From assembly GCA_038199265.1 (NCBI GenBank), contig JBBPZD010000170.1, positions 1-6,970 on the forward strand: 6,970 nt of DNA. Reading direction: 5' to 3'. This document shows, one piece after another, positions 5,422 through 6,970 of the stretch. This stretch comes from Allobranchiibius sp038199265. GTDB taxonomy: Bacteria; Actinomycetota; Actinomycetes; Actinomycetales; Dermatophilaceae. Under the pieces are notes generated by a model that was not told the DNA's origin, searched no databases, and was given only the letters and a program-made list of their open reading frames with translations. The translations under genes and the position numbers were made by a program. Position 1 is the stretch's first letter. The number at the start of each line of letters is the position of its first letter.

Positions 5422-6576
5422 TCAGAGTGTGCGGGCGATCAGTTCCTTCATGATCTCGTTGGTGCCGCCGTAGATCTTCTGCACCCGCGCGGCGGCGTAG
5501 GCCCGAGCGATCGGGTACTCAAGCATGTACCCGTAGCCGCCGAAGATCTGCAGACATTTGTCGATGACCTCACACTGCTTCTGCGTGGCGTACCACTTGG
5601 CCATGGATGCCGACGTCGCGTCGAGCTCGCCGAGGAGGTGCTGTTGGATGCAGTGGTCCACCAGCGTCCGCACTGCGAGTGCCTCGGTAGCGCACTCGGC
5701 CAGCACGAAGCGCGTGTTCTGGAACTGCATGAGGTTCTTCCCGAACGCCTCGCGCTCTTTGGCGTATGCGACGGTCTGCTCGACGGCGACCTCGATCCCC
5801 TTGGCGGCAGACACCGCGATGATGAGCCGCTCCTGCGGTAGCTGCTCCATCAGCTGCGCGAACGCCTGGCCTTCATGGCCGCCCAGCAGATTGGCGGCAG
5901 GCACGCGCATGTCGCCGAAGAAGAGCTCACGGGTGTCCTGCCCGGGCATCCCGATCTTCTCCAGCACCCGGCCGCGCTCGAACCCCTCGAGGCCGTCGGT
6001 CTCGGCGACAAGCAGTGAAAGGCCGCTGCCACCCTTCTCACCGGTGCGCACCACGACGATGATCAGGTTGGCGTGCGACCCGTTCGTGATGAACGTCTTC
6101 GAGCCGTTCACGAGGTACGCATCACCGTCCAGGCGGGCGGAGGTCTTCAGATTCTGCAGGTCCGATCCGGCGCCGGGCTCGGTCATCGCGATGGCGCCGA
6201 CGAGGTCACCGGACACCAGACCCGGCAGCCATCGCTGCTTCTGCTCCTGTGTGCCGTACTTGGAGATGTAGGGCGCCACGATGGTGCTGTGCACGCTGTA
6301 CCCGAAGGCGTCGTCGCAGGCCACTGCCTGTTCCTCCATCACGATGGCCTCGTGCGCGAAGGTGCCGCCACCACCGCCGAACTCTTCCGGCAGGCCGATG
6401 CAGAGCAGCCCTGCATCGCCTGCGGCGTTCCAGAACTCGCGGTCGACCTGGTGCTGTTCGGCCCACCTCTCGTGGTGGGGAACTGACTCCTTCTGGAAGA
6501 AGGTGCGCGCCAGATCGCGAATGTCGTCGAGGTCCTCGGTCATCCACGGCGAGCGGTAGGTGCTGGTCAACTGCAT
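5422..6576 (-). CDS. Acyl-CoA dehydrogenase, long-chain (LCAD) type
   Basis: The 384-residue product starts at ATG 6574-6576, one nucleotide after the stop of the upstream CoA-transferase gene. The frame runs open to 6654, but that extension overlaps the transferase and looks unlike the family. ACAD motifs: LPEEFGGGGG (62-71), AMTEPGAGSDL (130-140), VNGSKTFITNGSHAN (156-170), the FAD-site AFGKNLMQFQ (277-286), IFGGYGYMLEYPI (344-356) and the C-terminal KIYGGTNEIMKELIAR (367-382). The glutamate usual in IYEGT is Gly370 here; as in LCAD and isovaleryl-CoA dehydrogenase, the catalytic base is then expected one helix earlier, Glu249 in LPQERL. The enzyme oxidises acyl-CoA to trans-2-enoyl-CoA with FAD, passing electrons to ETF. 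The substrate is unknown (long or branched chains are plausible). Pairing with a CoA transferase suggests an inducible catabolic operon with CoA activation upstream. Actinobacterial genes of this type are often called fadE; no number can be given. Confidence 0.92.
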   Translation of the reverse strand: MQLTSTYRSPWMTEDLDDIRDLARTFFQKESVPHHERWAEQHQVDREFWNAAGDAGLLCIGLPEEFGGGGGTFAHEAIVMEEQAVACDDAFGYSVHSTIVAPYISKYGTQEQKQRWLPGLVSGDLVGAIAMTEPGAGSDLQNLKTSARLDGDAYLVNGSKTFITNGSHANLIIVVVRTGEKGGSGLSLLVAETDGLEGFERGRVLEKIGMPGQDTRELFFGDMRVPAANLLGGHEGQAFAQLMEQLPQERLIIAVSAAKGIEVAVEQTVAYAKEREAFGKNLMQFQNTRFVLAECATEALAVRTLVDHCIQQHLLGELDATSASMAKWYATQKQCEVIDKCLQIFGGYGYMLEYPIARAYAAARVQKIYGGTNEIMKELIARTL

Positions 6577-6577
6577 G

Positions 6578-6970
6578 TCAGGCCCTGTCGTCAGGTGTTG
6601 TGGTTGCTGATGTTCTGCCGGCGCCTGGCTGGCCCGGGGCTCGGATAGCCGCAATCGGTAGTCCGTGTTCGTGCGCCCAGTTTTCCCATTCGATGGCGGT
6701 GCGGCCTTGGAAGGCGACCTCCAACTCGCAACGGCTTCCTTCGATGCCGAGCTGGGTGATCAGACCGGACCAGAAATGCGCTTCGAGTGCCGCGACGGCG
6801 ATGAAACCGTCTGCGGTGTCGTAGATCCCGTAGCAGGGCAAGGCACCACCCAGGGCTCCGCCCGCCCCGGTCAGTCCGTGTGAGACAGGTTGCGCCATAG
6901 ACCGTGCGACGTCGCTGAGCGCGACTTCGCGGTGGACGCCCGCACCACTCCTCGTGGCATGTAGCAGTGC
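6578..6970 (-). CDS. CoA-transferase family III (CaiB/BaiF-like), C-terminal part (5' partial)
   Basis: The frame is open to the right edge of the window and ends at TGA 6578-6580; 130 residues are visible out of a usual 360-400. The first visible residues (ALLHATRSGAGVHREVALSD) correspond to the conserved segment after the catalytic-Asp domain, which is outside the window. Next comes GGALPCYGIYDTADGFIAVAALEAHFW, the hallmark Y-x-x-x-D-G...A-x-A-x-E-x-x-F-W motif of this family, and a WAHEHGLPIAAI segment matching the late W..........P element. The ATG at 6896-6898 is internal. These enzymes transfer CoA between carboxylic acids or racemise alpha-methylacyl-CoA. The C-terminus ends about 20 residues after LPIAAI, shorter than in alpha-methylacyl-CoA racemases. 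The 1-nt spacing to the acyl-CoA dehydrogenase shows an operon in which this protein likely activates or epimerises the acyl-CoA substrate. Confidence 0.85.
   Translation of the reverse strand, partial: ALLHATRSGAGVHREVALSDVARSMAQPVSHGLTGAGGALGGALPCYGIYDTADGFIAVAALEAHFWSGLITQLGIEGSRCELEVAFQGRTAIEWENWAHEHGLPIAAIRAPGQPGAGRTSATTTPDDRA

Noticed and set aside
5394..5436. Hairpin as bidirectional terminator between the convergent genes
   Set aside because: CGGGC at 5394-5398 or 5432-5436 can pair with GCCCG at 5417-5421, but the stem is only 5 bp, most of it lies in coding sequence, and there is no T tract.
6577..6654. N-terminal extension of the acyl-CoA dehydrogenase up to 6654
   Set aside because: The 26 extra residues are unlike the family and overlap the end of the CoA transferase. 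The ATG at 6576, one base after the transferase stop, gives a normal 384-residue enzyme.
1..6970. Mobile elements, CRISPR arrays, tRNA or rRNA genes
   Set aside because: I saw no transposase or integrase motifs, regularly spaced repeats or cloverleaf sequences. Coding genes fill most of the window with consistent composition.

Overview
The window reads as chromosomal DNA of a GC-rich actinobacterium, most likely Mycobacteriales (Mycobacterium/Mycolicibacterium, Rhodococcus or a relative). The reasons are strong G/C bias at third codon positions, long open antisense frames, a GTG start, short gaps with a 4-nt gene overlap, and gene families common in that group (large TPR-type ATPase regulators, FAD-linked oxidases, LCAD-type acyl-CoA dehydrogenase next to a CaiB-like CoA transferase, PGPGW membrane protein). 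The taxon is inferred from style, not from a marker gene. No tRNA, rRNA, CRISPR array, transposase or integrase is visible.

Region A (1-2715, + strand). The 3' part of a large TPR-rich regulator-like protein is followed by a 127-nt gap and then a two-gene unit: a 70-residue putative zinc-ribbon protein whose stop overlaps (ATGA) the start of a 474-residue FAD-linked oxidoreductase of the PCMH/BBE class. The gap contains a perfect 9-bp direct repeat at 11-bp pitch, placed 8 bp before a TANNNT-like hexamer. That is the layout of promoters activated by SARP-family regulators, so the upstream gene may be the activator of the oxidoreductase unit.

Region B (2716-5404, + strand). A 257-nt gap holds a GC-rich hairpin and an imperfect direct duplication. 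It is followed by a folate-branch pair, aminodeoxychorismate synthase component I (pabB) and aminodeoxychorismate lyase (pabC), and then a small PGPGW-family membrane protein. PabB carries the PIKGT lysine signature of aminodeoxychorismate synthase rather than the alanine of anthranilate synthase. Together PabB and PabC would convert chorismate to p-aminobenzoate; the glutaminase subunit (PabA) is not in the window.

Region C (5422-6970, - strand). A CoA-transferase family III gene, entering from the right edge, and an acyl-CoA dehydrogenase of the long-chain type are separated by one nucleotide and form an operon for acyl-CoA catabolism. It converges on region B across a 17-nt gap with no clear terminator.

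The best candidate for something not yet described is the Region A regulator/operator/zinc-ribbon/FAD-oxidase module. The other genes are recognisable housekeeping or catabolic families.
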